32,379 bases of DNA from Geminocystis sp. GBBB08 (GCF_016743215.1 NZ_VRZC01000026.1:1-32379); one strand, 5' to 3'. Positions 8,549 to 17,048 are shown, numbered from the stretch's first letter. Numbers and translations are program-made. Notes: generated from the sequence alone by a model not told the origin.

Positions 8549-9634
8549 ATGACAGAAAATAAGACCAATAATAATCCTTTAACCTCAGAAGAAAAAGAAA
8601 ATATTATAACATCTTTGTTACATAAAGAAGGATGTTGGGTAGATTGGGGAAAAGCCTGTCAAATATTGCAACAAGGTGGAGTTAACAGTCAAGAAATTTT
8701 TGAAGGCACAGGATTACAAACCAGTCAACAAAATTTGGTCATCGTTGCCTCTCAAGTATATGATAGTTTAATCAAGGGTGACGCAGAAGAAGATTTACTA
8801 AATTATTATCGTGGTCCTCGAAGTGATGTATTATATGAATTGAGAATTTTAAATCATCAAGAAAGACTTTCTGCCGCTATTTTAGCAAAAGAAAAACAAT
8901 TAGACGTAGATGGTGCCAAAGAAATTGCCAAAGCCATCAAACATTTTTCTCATCTTTCCCAACCACCCACTGGTTTCACCCTTCATTCGGGAGATGCTGT
9001 TGCTTATCAATATTGGAAAAATGCTCGTCAGAAAAAGACTTTAGCCGATAAAGCACGTTTGATTGCCGAAGGCTTAAAATTTGCTCATTCTTCTACTGCC
9101 AGACAACAAATTGAGCAATTATTAACAGAAGCTGCTACGGCAACATCTACCTCGAAAAAAAATGCGCCTTTATTACCCATATATCGCTTAGAAACAGAAG
9201 AACAATTACCCTGTATTTTACCAGTAGTGGGAACATTTCCTTTAACGGCTAAAGATTTGGAAAATGTGCCAATTTTTGAAAGTATAGAGCCTTTTGGTCA
9301 AATTAATATTAAGCAAAATACTCAAATTGTTTCTATTCCCCATTGGCAAGTAATTTTAACAGCAAAACATCCTGCGGTTATTTTTTGTCGTAGTGAAGAT
9401 TTGCCGAAACAAACTAGCACTAAATCTGAGGAATTATTAGTTGTAGTTGACTTAAGTATTAAAGATTGGAATAGTAATAATTATTGGCTAATAGAAGAAG
9501 ATCAAAAACTAAAATTTAACTGGTTTGAATCTGCCCCTAACTATAACATTTTAGGTCAATTATTAATAATTGTAAAACCGAAAAAAATTCTTGATGAAGA
9601 TAATTTAGCTCAACCTTGGCAAATGGATGACTAA
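8549..9634 (+). CDS. raf1: Rubisco accumulation factor 1 (Raf1), Rubisco assembly chaperone
   Basis: A 361-residue protein matching cyanobacterial Raf1, a dimeric chaperone that holds folded RbcL subunits and assembles the L8 core before RbcS binds. The N-terminal alpha-helical domain (about 10-190) contains the HKEGCWVDWGKACQILQQGG and NYYRGPRSDVLYELRILNH blocks, and the helical RLIAEGLKFAHSS follows. A flexible linker around 195-205 (TSTSKKN) leads to the beta-sheet dimerisation domain (about 205-350), starting PLLPIYRLETEEQLPCILPV. The length is normal. No Shine-Dalgarno site precedes the ATG, common in cyanobacteria; a TATAAT lies 43 bp upstream. It stands alone with 279 bp downstream. 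The call rests on overall resemblance and is strong. Confidence 0.9.
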   Translation: MTENKTNNNPLTSEEKENIITSLLHKEGCWVDWGKACQILQQGGVNSQEIFEGTGLQTSQQNLVIVASQVYDSLIKGDAEEDLLNYYRGPRSDVLYELRILNHQERLSAAILAKEKQLDVDGAKEIAKAIKHFSHLSQPPTGFTLHSGDAVAYQYWKNARQKKTLADKARLIAEGLKFAHSSTARQQIEQLLTEAATATSTSKKNAPLLPIYRLETEEQLPCILPVVGTFPLTAKDLENVPIFESIEPFGQINIKQNTQIVSIPHWQVILTAKHPAVIFCRSEDLPKQTSTKSEELLVVVDLSIKDWNSNNYWLIEEDQKLKFNWFESAPNYNILGQLLIIVKPKKILDEDNLAQPWQMDD

Positions 9635-9664
9635 AATAATGAGGAATGAGAAATTAGAAATTAG

Positions 9665-9684
9665 CAAGAGGTTTAAACCCCTTG
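9665..9684. repeat. 20-nt dispersed palindrome, copy 2
   Basis: CAAGAGGTTTAAACCCCTTG, self-complementary except one position pair, in the space after raf1. Confidence 0.75.
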
Positions 9685-9859
9685 TTAGGAATGAGAATTT
9701 TAATTATCTTTAGATAAAATCAGCTATTAGCTTTGCAATTTATTTCACAATCAGATAATTACTTATAAAATTTTTCAAACTTAACACTATCACCTAAAAC
9801 CTAAAACCGATTATTTTTCTTCATCAATAATTTGATCATTCATTCAGGTAAACTAAGGT

Positions 9860-9865
9860 TATAAT
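9860..9865 (+). promoter_or_regulatory. Putative -10 box (TATAAT) for the ABC1-family gene
   Basis: A perfect TATAAT 49 bp before the GTG start. An alternative pair, TTGACT (9865-9870) with TTTATA (9889-9894, 18-bp spacer), would give a very short leader. Confidence 0.35.
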
Positions 9866-9913
9866 TGACTCTGACTATTTAAAATACTTTTATATAAAAC
9901 CTGATTAGAAAAC

Positions 9914-11605
9914 GTGAATTATTCTTCATCAGATGTACAAAAACGAGATACTGAACCATTAAGACGTTATTCAGCAGAAGATATAGCTCAATATTATCGT
10001 TATCGCCCTTGGTTAGCTTTATTTCGTAGTTTAAAAATAATTTTTTATTTTGTAGTTTTTATTGTTCAATTAACTTTAGATAAATGGTTTAAACAAAAAG
10101 AAAATAATCGACAAAAAAGAGCAGAACAATTAAGAAAAATATTAACAAAATTGGGACCGACATTTATAAAAGTTGGTCAAGCACTTTCCACCCGCCCTGA
10201 TTTAATTCGTAAAGATTTTTTAGAAGAACTAATTAAGTTACAAGATCAATTACCACCTTTTGATAGTAAAATTGCTTTTGAGATTATCGAGAGAGAATTA
10301 GATTTAGAAATAATAGAAGCCTATAAAGAAATTTCTGCTATTCCTATCGCTGCCGCTAGTTTAGGGCAAGTTTATAAAGCTGTTTTACATACTGGAGAAG
10401 AAGTTGCAGTAAAAGTTCAACGCCCTCATTTATTACCTGTTATTCGTTTAGATTTATATTTAATGCGTTTAGCTTCTAAGTGGGTTGCTCCTTTTTTACC
10501 TCTTAATTTAGGTCATGATTTAGGGTTAATTGTTGATGAATTTGGTACTAAATTATTTGAAGAAATTGACTATATTAATGAGGGAAGAAATGCAGAAAAA
10601 TTTGCTACTAATTTTTTAGGAGATGATGAAGTAAAAGTTCCTTCAATTTATTGGCGTTATAGTAGTCATAATGTCTTAACTTTAGAATGGATTAATGGTT
10701 ATAAATTAAACGATTTAGACAGTATTCGTGCTGCCGGTTTAGATTTGAATGAAATCATTAGAATTGGTGTTACTTCAGGTTTAAGGCAGTTATTAGAACA
10801 TGGTTTCTTTCATGCCGATCCACATCCGGGTAATTTATTCGTCATGGCTGATGGTAAAATGGCTTACATTGATTTTGGCATGATGGATCAATTAACAGAA
10901 GATACAAAAGAGACGATCGCATCTTCTGTCGTGCAATTGATAAACCGTGATTATCAGGCTTTAGCGAAAGATTTTGTCAATTTGGGCTTTTTAACCCCAG
11001 AAACGGATATAAAACCGATAATTCCTGCCTTAGAGAAAGTTTTAGGTAATGCCATCGGGCAAAGTGTGGGAGATTTTAACTTTAAAACTATCACTGATGA
11101 TTTTTCAGAGTTAATGTATGATTATCCTTTTAGAGTACCAGCAAAATTTGCTTTAATCATTCGCTCTTTAGTGACTCAAGAGGGTTTAGCCTTAAGTCTT
11201 AATCCTGATTTTCGCATTGTAGAAGTCTCTTTTCCTTATATTTCTCGCCGTTTATTAACGGAAGAATCTCCGGCTATGCGTAAACGTCTCATTGAGGTTT
11301 TATTTAAAAATGGTAAATTTCAATGGGAAAGATTAGAAAATATGATTGCGATCGCACAATCTGATCGTCAATTTGATTTATTACCAACAGCTAGTTTAGG
11401 ATTACAATTTTTAGTATCTGAGGAAGGAGATTATTTACGCCGTCAGTTAATCACGGCTTTAATTGAAGATGATCGACTACATACAGAAGAAGTATATCGC
11501 TTATGGACATTAATCCAACCAGAATTAAAACCTAAAAAACTCTTTGATGTGGCATTACAAGCCATTCGACAATTTTCTCAAGAAGAATTAGGAATTAGGA
11601 ATTAG
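9914..11605 (+). CDS. ABC1/UbiB-family atypical protein kinase
   Basis: A 563-residue ABC1 (AarF/UbiB/COQ8) family protein, members of which support prenylquinone metabolism. The signature KxGQ is at 86-89 within LTKLGPTFIKVGQALSTRPD. The Ala-rich nucleotide loop AAASLGQVYKA is at 146-156, followed by EEVAVKVQRP with the family lysine. The catalytic block HGFFHADPHPGNLF and the metal-binding YIDFGMMDQ lie in the middle third. A hydrophobic segment at about 41-55 could touch the membrane. The start is GTG at 9914; the first in-frame residues (MNYSSSDVQKR) look like a normal head. The last codons (LGIRN-stop) are made from an AATTAGG heptamer repeat, so the C-terminus has been shaped by repeat insertion. 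A TATAAT at 9860-9865 may drive it. Substrate unknown. Confidence 0.9.
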   Translation: MNYSSSDVQKRDTEPLRRYSAEDIAQYYRYRPWLALFRSLKIIFYFVVFIVQLTLDKWFKQKENNRQKRAEQLRKILTKLGPTFIKVGQALSTRPDLIRKDFLEELIKLQDQLPPFDSKIAFEIIERELDLEIIEAYKEISAIPIAAASLGQVYKAVLHTGEEVAVKVQRPHLLPVIRLDLYLMRLASKWVAPFLPLNLGHDLGLIVDEFGTKLFEEIDYINEGRNAEKFATNFLGDDEVKVPSIYWRYSSHNVLTLEWINGYKLNDLDSIRAAGLDLNEIIRIGVTSGLRQLLEHGFFHADPHPGNLFVMADGKMAYIDFGMMDQLTEDTKETIASSVVQLINRDYQALAKDFVNLGFLTPETDIKPIIPALEKVLGNAIGQSVGDFNFKTITDDFSELMYDYPFRVPAKFALIIRSLVTQEGLALSLNPDFRIVEVSFPYISRRLLTEESPAMRKRLIEVLFKNGKFQWERLENMIAIAQSDRQFDLLPTASLGLQFLVSEEGDYLRRQLITALIEDDRLHTEEVYRLWTLIQPELKPKKLFDVALQAIRQFSQEELGIRN

Positions 11606-11606
11606 G
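11586..11606. repeat. AATTAGG heptamer triplet over a stop codon
   Basis: Three exact AATTAGG units. The stop codon TAG of the ABC1-kinase gene (11603-11605) lies in the third unit, and the final residues LGIRN are encoded by the array. Confidence 0.85.
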
Positions 11607-12003
11607 AATGAAGAAAATTTAGCCATTGCCCATTGCCCCGATGTCCTGCAGGGTTTTTTCATTCTCAAAAATCTCAATTTCTGAAACTAACTAGGAGACT
11701 GAAATATAGAAGTTTTTAACTACTAATTAATCAATTAATAGCAAAAAATCAATCTGTCCACTTGTCCACCTGTCTTCTTGTCCAAAACAAATGAATTTTG
11801 ATCCCGACTTTGAAAACGTTCTGGATGCCCCATTGCTTATCCTCATCAAAATACTTTTTGACGCACCCCTATTTACCATTTACCATTCACAATTCACAAT
11901 TCACAATTCACTCGTTTATATTTATTAACAATCAAAAAAGCAAATCAAGTTACAATAAAAATGGGGTAAAACAAGTTTCTCCGACTTACGGGGAGGTAAA
12001 GCC
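11606..12003. other. Repeat-rich intergenic region, no supported gene
   Basis: A 398-bp space without a credible gene. It holds the end of an AATTAGG heptamer run (11586-11606), a CCATTGC doublet near 11622, imperfect CTTGTCC repeats (11757-11785), and a heptamer array (ATTTACC then ATTCACA units, 11871-11911). A TACAAT near 11951 may be the -10 box of the next gene. A 69-codon frame crosses the arrays but has no family resemblance. Confidence 0.6.
11871..11911. repeat. Heptanucleotide tandem repeat array (STRR-like)
   Basis: Successive 7-bp units: ATTTACC twice, then ATTCACA three times, then a variant. Such short tandemly repeated sequences are common between cyanobacterial genes. Confidence 0.8.
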
Positions 12004-12216
12004 ATGACAACTTTAACTTTAAAAGAAGAAGACTATACCACATTCACAGCCGAACAAGTAGCAGAAATTGCCACTAGACTGGAATTAGATGACTATAAGT
12101 CACCTTTTGATGGTTTACAAGACTGGCATTTATTAAGAGCCCTTGCATTTCATCGTCAAGATTTAGTTGAACCTTATTTTTATTTACTTGATATTGAGGC
12201 TTATGACGAATCATGA
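12004..12216 (+). CDS. DUF2555 small cyanobacterial protein
   Basis: A 70-residue acidic protein, [20 protein letters not shown] at the N-terminus and [20 protein letters not shown] in the middle, matching the small DUF2555 family that I know only from cyanobacteria, with no assigned function. It has a strong Shine-Dalgarno GGGGAGG eight bases before the ATG. The same bases could pair with an upstream CTCC (CTCCGACTTACGGGGAG), which might hide the ribosome site. Its last 14 nt overlap the start of coaBC, so the two genes are very probably one operon with coupled translation. No catalytic motif is visible. Confidence 0.8.
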   Translation: MTTLTLKEEDYTTFTAEQVAEIATRLELDDYKSPFDGLQDWHLLRALAFHRQDLVEPYFYLLDIEAYDES

Positions 12217-13441
12217 TCCTATATTACCATTTAAAGATAAAAATATTTTAATTTGTGTTGGGGGAGGTATCGCCGCTTATAAGGTGTGTGAAGTCGTCTC
12301 CCAATTATTTCAGCAAGGGGCAAATATTGAAGTTATTCTGACTAAATCTGCTGAAAAATTTATTACACCTTTAACTTTATCTACTTTAGCCCGAAAACCT
12401 GCTTATACAGATCAAGATTTTTGGCAACCAATTCATTCTCCCCCTCTACATATTCAACTAGGAGAATGGGCAGATTTAATCCTTATCGCACCTTTAACTG
12501 CTAATACTTTAGCTAAATTGGTTCATGGTTTAGCAGATAATCTTCTCACTAATACGATTTTAGCTTCTTTATGTCCTGTTATTGTTGCGCCAGCTATGAA
12601 TACGGAAATGTGGTTACAAAAATCAGTACAAGATAATTGGCAAGAGTTACGCTTACATAATCGTTATCATCTCTTACATACTAATACCGGTTTACTTGCT
12701 TGCGATCGCATAGGGAAAGGTAGAATGGTAGAGGCAAAGGAAATTCTAACAGCCATAGAATCTATTATCTATAGTGAAGGAAAACGAGATTTAACAGGAA
12801 AAAAAATCTTAATAAGCGGAGGAAATACGAGAGAATATCTTGATCCAGTACGCTTTATTGGTAATCCGGCTACGGGTAAAATGGGAATAGCCTTAGCCAA
12901 CGCCGGTTATTATCGAGGAGCGATGGTTACTCTGGTTGCAGGTAATATTAACCCTGAATTATTAAAATTATTACCCCCCATTCAGATAATTACTGTCACT
13001 ACAGCCCAAGAAATGGAAACCGCCATCAGAAGTAATTTTCCCCTAGCAGATATAATTTTTATGGCCGCCGCAGTGGCAGACGTAAAACCTAGTCAATATT
13101 CCCCTAGTAAATTAACTAAGCAATCTTTACCAAAAACTCTAGAATTAGAGCAAGTTAACGATATAGTGGCAAAATTAGGAGAAATTAAGCAACCATCCCA
13201 AAAATTAATCGGATTTGCCGCCCAAACTGGTGATATTATTACCCCTGCCAAGGAAAAATTACTACGCAAAAAATTAGATGCGATCGTAGCGAATCCTCTT
13301 GACAAAGATAACGCCGGTTTTGCAACTGATACCAATGAAGCCGTCTTCATCACTGCAAAAGGCAAAGAAATAATTATCAAACCTTGCACAAAATTATTCT
13401 TAGGAAATCAAATTCTTACACTTTGCCTTTCATGGGGTTGA
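12203..13441 (+). CDS. coaBC: Bifunctional phosphopantothenoylcysteine decarboxylase / phosphopantothenate-cysteine ligase
   Basis: A 412-residue CoaBC carrying out two steps from 4'-phosphopantothenate to phosphopantetheine in coenzyme A synthesis. CoaC half: flavoprotein head [13 protein letters not shown], the active-site His in [11 protein letters not shown], the substrate motif PAMNTEMW, and the redox Cys in [11 protein letters not shown]. CoaB half: [20 protein letters not shown] with [18 protein letters not shown], then a Lys-rich loop. I chose ATG 12203, 36 bp inside the longest frame, because TTGAGG precedes it and it starts just before the conserved flavin fold; it overlaps the DUF2555 stop by 14 nt. 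The final residues (about TLCLSWG) do not look like a normal CoaBC tail and lie in the end of a transposon relic, so the native terminus was probably replaced. Activity is likely kept. Confidence 0.9.
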   Translation: MTNHDPILPFKDKNILICVGGGIAAYKVCEVVSQLFQQGANIEVILTKSAEKFITPLTLSTLARKPAYTDQDFWQPIHSPPLHIQLGEWADLILIAPLTANTLAKLVHGLADNLLTNTILASLCPVIVAPAMNTEMWLQKSVQDNWQELRLHNRYHLLHTNTGLLACDRIGKGRMVEAKEILTAIESIIYSEGKRDLTGKKILISGGNTREYLDPVRFIGNPATGKMGIALANAGYYRGAMVTLVAGNINPELLKLLPPIQIITVTTAQEMETAIRSNFPLADIIFMAAAVADVKPSQYSPSKLTKQSLPKTLELEQVNDIVAKLGEIKQPSQKLIGFAAQTGDIITPAKEKLLRKKLDAIVANPLDKDNAGFATDTNEAVFITAKGKEIIIKPCTKLFLGNQILTLCLSWG

Positions 13442-13632
13442 CAACTCCCCGCCTTTTACGGCTAGGATTCTTCCTTCACTGAGTGATGCCTTGTAAAAGC
13501 AGTACCTTTACTCGGTCTTACTCTCTCTCCAGAAGGGATTGCGATGTGTCCCACCGCTTTTAAAATACGCAAACCTTCATCTCTGATAATAAAAATAGGC
13601 AGGTTATTAATCGCTAAAATTTTGGATAAATT
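13435..13632 (-). pseudogene. 3' relic of a second tnpB-type element (IS200/IS605 group)
   Basis: Minus-strand codons up to the stop at 13464-13462 read RDEGLRILKAVGHIAIPSGE then RVRPSKGTAFTRHHSVKEES-stop, with no internal stop back to the TAG of the neighbouring transporter. This matches the C-terminal end of cyanobacterial TnpB proteins of the IS200/IS605 group as I remember them. Beyond the stop, the strand continues GCCGTAAAAGGCGGGGAGTT, which resembles the structured right end/guide-RNA scaffold of such elements. All upstream tnpB domains are missing, so it is dead. The relic meets coaBC at about 13435. Confidence 0.65.
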
Positions 13633-14595
13633 CTAAATTCCTCGGGCAATGGATTGAACACCTCGCTCATCATTCATTTTACTAAACCATGATTGATCTT
13701 GAGTAAAAATAATATCAATTGTCATATTCGGATATTTTTGCATAATTGTCTCACTTAAGTGCGATCGCATTTTATCTATTTCCGTTAAGGTTATCTCACT
13801 CTCGGAAACAGGTAATAACCAATAAAAATGTAGATAAAGAGACTGTCCGACTTCTGTCATCCTTATTGCATATCTTTCCCAAGGAAGATTACTAATCGCT
13901 TCTTTAATTAAGCCTTTAACAGTATTTTGAATTTCCACAGAAGCAGAGCCTAACATCAACTGTTTAAGACTATCACCAATAATCATCACTGGAATGGGAA
14001 AAGCAATTAAGACTAAAATAGTTACAATAGTCGGATCAGCATAAGGTACAAGATTACTAAATGGAGTTTGTTTTAAAAAAGTAGCGATGGAAAAAGAAAC
14101 TCCCACAGCAACCGAAATCATCCCATTAATAAACCAATTTTTAACATGTACGGTAACAATGGGAGAATTTGTTTTTTGGGCTAAAATTTTCTGAATAAAA
14201 GCCACAATTAAACAAACAATGGATGCAACAATGGCATAAAGTACCGCTATACCTGTATTAGCTGGTCTTCCGCCATGAAATAAAGCACCAATAGCAGAAG
14301 TAAAAGCAAAAAGAGAAACTCCAAATACCAATAAACCTTTACAAAGATTTAGTAATGGCACAAATCCTGCATAGCCAAAATTGAATAATTTATTTTCCGA
14401 TTTACTGATTAGCCATGTAATCCATAAAGAAGCCCCAGCCATTAAAAAATTCACCAAATTGAAAAAACCATCAAGCATAACCGCATCGGATTGAATCCAA
14501 ATACCAAAACTAATGCCAAAAATAGACATACAAAAAGTTGTACCAATAGAAATATAAATTGATCTTTGTTCAAGAAGACGATAATTATTATTCAT
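13633..14595 (-). CDS. Cation diffusion facilitator-like membrane transporter
   Basis: A 320-residue protein with about six membrane helices in the first ~210 residues and a soluble C-terminal domain (about 215-320), as in CDF metal/proton antiporters. Helix 2 reads SDAVMLDGFFNLVNF, where D42 matches the first metal Asp and N46 takes the place of the second. Helix 5 reads HVKNWFINGMIS, with H150 and N153 where canonical members have a His and an Asp. The C-terminal domain resembles the CDF cytoplasmic ferredoxin-like fold. The Asp-to-Asn changes suggest altered metal choice or lost zinc transport. It is divergent from the EthD cluster across 470 bp. Family call is good; substrate unknown. Confidence 0.75.
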   Translation of the reverse strand: MNNNYRLLEQRSIYISIGTTFCMSIFGISFGIWIQSDAVMLDGFFNLVNFLMAGASLWITWLISKSENKLFNFGYAGFVPLLNLCKGLLVFGVSLFAFTSAIGALFHGGRPANTGIAVLYAIVASIVCLIVAFIQKILAQKTNSPIVTVHVKNWFINGMISVAVGVSFSIATFLKQTPFSNLVPYADPTIVTILVLIAFPIPVMIIGDSLKQLMLGSASVEIQNTVKGLIKEAISNLPWERYAIRMTEVGQSLYLHFYWLLPVSESEITLTEIDKMRSHLSETIMQKYPNMTIDIIFTQDQSWFSKMNDERGVQSIARGI

Positions 14596-15065
14596 AAACT
14601 TTTAAATTTTTATAATCTGTGAATTTAATATAGCAATCTTATTTTTCTCATGGTCAATAATTTTTTTTAAGATATTGATAATAGAGCAAAATTACATTGT
14701 GATAATTATTAGCAAATGAAAATTATTCTTTAATAATTACTAAATATCTATTAAGTGATTAATTAATTTTTGTGAATAATTAATTAGTAAATTGTTTAAT
14801 CATATAGTCAATTAGTTATTCCTGTAAAATTAATAACAGAATTAGGATAATAAAAGACCATTTTGTAAATAAATATTGAAGAATTGTAAAAAAATTGAAT
14901 CAAAATTAGAATATTAGGTTATAAGTAAGATCAAGTACTTAAATTTAGAACTCAAAATTCACTGAACAATTAAAGTAATAAACATTAAACTATTCTTGAG
15001 TAAATTATTAAGATATAGTTAAAATTTTTGAACAAAATATGAATTGATGATTTAAGGATGCCTTC
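14596..15065. promoter_or_regulatory. Long AT-rich divergent intergenic region upstream of the EthD cluster
   Basis: A 470-bp space without a gene, very AT-rich and full of TTAATT-type runs. A possible promoter toward the cluster is TTGAAT (14895-14900), an 18-bp spacer, then TTATAA (14919-14924). That would give a leader of about 135 nt. A Shine-Dalgarno AAGGATG sits at about 15053, well placed for the ATG at 15066. The long leader and AT-richness suggest regulated expression, but no operator is evident. Confidence 0.35.
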
Positions 15066-16592
15066 ATGTTTTCAACTATCAATCAATTAACTGAAACAGA
15101 TTACTCTACCAGAGATCAACAAGGACAAGTTGCTTTTTATGTCCTACTGTGGAAACGAGAGGGTATATCTTTAGAATTGTTCGATGAATATTGGAAAGAT
15201 GTTCATGGACCAGTTTGTGCTAGATTACCCGGACAGTATCAGTATTGGCAATTCCATGTCGCCCATAATGAAGGTGGTTTTTGTCCGCAAATTGAAGGTT
15301 TAGACTATCATCGAGTTGCCGAAGATAACTTTGACGGTATCGCCGAGTTAACTTTTAAGAGTGAAAATGATCGGAATATTTGGTTTACCGCCGCTGGTAT
15401 TCTTATGGATGATGAACATAATTTATTCAAGAAGGCGATCGGCTATACTACGAGTCAAGGTAATTCCATTACTTATATTGATCGCATTGCCAATGGCACT
15501 CCTAACGGAGAAACGGGAATTATCAAATTTCATGTAATGGTGAAAAAAAGCCCTCATATTAGTCGAGACGCATTTCGTAATTATTTTCGAGATACCTTTG
15601 CCCCAGCTATAATCAAAAGTCCTTCCCTATTAAAATTTCGGTTACATCTATTTGATGACATTGATAACTCTCGTCCTGATGCTGCGGGGGTTATTCATTC
15701 AGAAACTCCAGGAAAAGAATATGATGCTGCTTACGAAATTGCTTTTATTAATCATCTGGAAAGGGAAAAATTCTTTGCTTCCGTTGAATATAATCAAGCC
15801 ATAAAAAACGCCTCCCAATATATTCACAAAATTTCTCCTTTCCCAGAAAGAACCGCCTATACCTTTGTTTACGAAGGAACAATGACTCTAGCTGGGCAAC
15901 GAAGTTCATCGGTAGCGGAATTAATTACCGAAATTGGTGCGGTAAATCAAATCAAACCCGATATTACCGAATTAATGTTACATCAAAAATTAGAAAATCA
16001 AAGTACCACCAACTCTAATAAATCAATGAAAAAAAGAACCAATTACTATCAAGGATTATCGGCTGATTATTCTCGTCCGGGTTTAGTAAGCTCTTATGTT
16101 GCAAAAAAACTCATTGAGGATGCTGAAAGGATTGTCGCAATGAAAGAGTCAGTATTACCAGCTATTGCACCTAACTACACATTAGCACAAATTGAACAAG
16201 AAAATAAAGATTGGTGGCCCACTCATTGTGAAGCCTTAAGACAGGGTAGAGGTGACATTTTAACAGGGGAATATCGTGATGATTTGATTTATCTTTGTCA
16301 AGATGGTCCTTACTTTGGTTTAAACGAGCAAAGAGAAAGAGAAAAACATTGGTGGGCGTTGATTGCACAACCCGGAGTTACCATGTGTTGGCCCATTGTC
16401 ATGTTTTCAGGAGAACACACTTATTTTGAATGGAAGTGCGTTGACGATGAAACCAATGAAACCTTAGCTAAGGGTAACGTTACATGGGTAAGAAGAGGAC
16501 ATCGAGGTGCTTGTTATCTCAAAACTGAACAATTAACTTTCTATCGTGATGTATTTGCACCTAGCGAGTTAATTAGTTTAATTACTACTTAA
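15066..16592 (+). CDS. Tandem EthD-domain protein with C-terminal SnoaL-like domain
   Basis: A 508-residue soluble protein. Residues about 17-135 form an EthD-type dimeric alpha/beta-barrel unit (VAFYVLLWKREG, YWKDVHGPVCARLPG with the conserved HGP). Residues about 155-280 form a second, diverged copy (GIIKFHVMVKKSP, FAPAIIKSPSLLKFRLHLFD). A linker of about 60 residues leads to a C-terminal unit (about 345-500; WWPTHCEALRQGRGD, EREKHWWALIAQPGV) that looks NTF2/SnoaL-like. EthD folds serve in ether degradation and polyketide cyclisation; no fixed reaction is implied. The first ~300 residues closely match the start of the gene at 17049, so the two arose by duplication. AAGGATG gives a good ribosome site. 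It probably leads a three-gene operon. No signal peptide; function unknown. Confidence 0.75.
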   Translation: MFSTINQLTETDYSTRDQQGQVAFYVLLWKREGISLELFDEYWKDVHGPVCARLPGQYQYWQFHVAHNEGGFCPQIEGLDYHRVAEDNFDGIAELTFKSENDRNIWFTAAGILMDDEHNLFKKAIGYTTSQGNSITYIDRIANGTPNGETGIIKFHVMVKKSPHISRDAFRNYFRDTFAPAIIKSPSLLKFRLHLFDDIDNSRPDAAGVIHSETPGKEYDAAYEIAFINHLEREKFFASVEYNQAIKNASQYIHKISPFPERTAYTFVYEGTMTLAGQRSSSVAELITEIGAVNQIKPDITELMLHQKLENQSTTNSNKSMKKRTNYYQGLSADYSRPGLVSSYVAKKLIEDAERIVAMKESVLPAIAPNYTLAQIEQENKDWWPTHCEALRQGRGDILTGEYRDDLIYLCQDGPYFGLNEQREREKHWWALIAQPGVTMCWPIVMFSGEHTYFEWKCVDDETNETLAKGNVTWVRRGHRGACYLKTEQLTFYRDVFAPSELISLITT

Positions 16593-16614
16593 ATTTGACT
16601 AATTTGGTAACAAA

Positions 16615-16634
16615 CAAGGGGTTTAAACTCCTTG
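16615..16634. repeat. 20-nt dispersed palindrome, copy 3
   Basis: CAAGGGGTTTAAACTCCTTG, within the operon space between the EthD-SnoaL and CMD genes. Confidence 0.75.
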
Positions 16635-16653
16635 CTGAATGCCGAATGCCTAA

Positions 16654-16674
16654 CTAATTCCTAATTCCTAATTA
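16654..16674. repeat. CTAATTC heptamer triplet before the CMD start codon
   Basis: Units CTAATTC, CTAATTC, CTAATTA, the reverse complement of the family at 11586, ending three bases before the ATG at 16678 and occupying the ribosome-binding position. Confidence 0.85.
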
Positions 16675-16677
16675 AAA

Positions 16678-17037
16678 ATGACAGATACACCTTATTACAA
16701 AAATGCAGTTCTTGATGACTTGGAATTGCAAGAAGCATTAAAAAGTCTTAATCCTCAATTCGGTGATTTTGTCACTAGAGTGGCAGGAGAGGCATGGGGA
16801 TTACCCTTAATTGATCAAAAAACGAAGGCTTTAATTACCATTGCTCTTGATGTTGCTAATCAAAGTCAAAATGGTCCGGGTAGTCCCTTTGGAGCTCATG
16901 TGGTTATGGCAATTAAACAAGGTGCAACCAGAGAGGAAATTGAAGAATTACTAGTATTTCTTTGTCCTTATACTGGTTTTAATAAAGTTGCCGGTTGCTT
17001 TGGTGCTTTAAACAATTTTTTTTCTCAATCCCCTTAG
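16678..17037 (+). CDS. Carboxymuconolactone decarboxylase-family (AhpD-like fold) protein
   Basis: A 119-residue all-helical protein of the carboxymuconolactone decarboxylase family. It has GEAWGLPLIDQKTKALITIA, the helix-turn containing GAHVVMAIKQGATREEIEEL, and LCPYTGFNKVAGCFGAL. The redox CxxC pair of AhpD peroxidases is absent, so it is closer to the decarboxylase/lyase-like branch. In cyanobacterial or fungal clusters this fold often serves as an isomerase, decarboxylase or dehydratase. It starts 85 bp after the EthD-SnoaL gene and ends 11 bp before the fusion gene, implying an operon. Directly before its ATG lies a CTAATTC heptamer array (16654-16674) where a ribosome site would be, so initiation is unusual. 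Confidence 0.85.
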   Translation: MTDTPYYKNAVLDDLELQEALKSLNPQFGDFVTRVAGEAWGLPLIDQKTKALITIALDVANQSQNGPGSPFGAHVVMAIKQGATREEIEELLVFLCPYTGFNKVAGCFGALNNFFSQSP

Positions 17038-17048
17038 AGGATAAATCT

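Noticed and set aside
11871-11911. CRISPR-like array
   Set aside because: Units are 7 bp with no spacers; this is a short tandem repeat. No cas genes or 23-50 bp repeats with unique spacers are seen anywhere.
11798-12007. 69-codon plus-strand frame before the DUF2555 gene
   Set aside because: It runs through heptamer repeats (FTIHNSQFTIH-type text) and has no family match or ribosome site.
16995-17048. Upstream ATG for the EthD-VOC fusion
   Set aside because: It lies inside the CMD coding region without a ribosome site; ATG 17049 has AGAGGA and starts right before the conserved EthD text.
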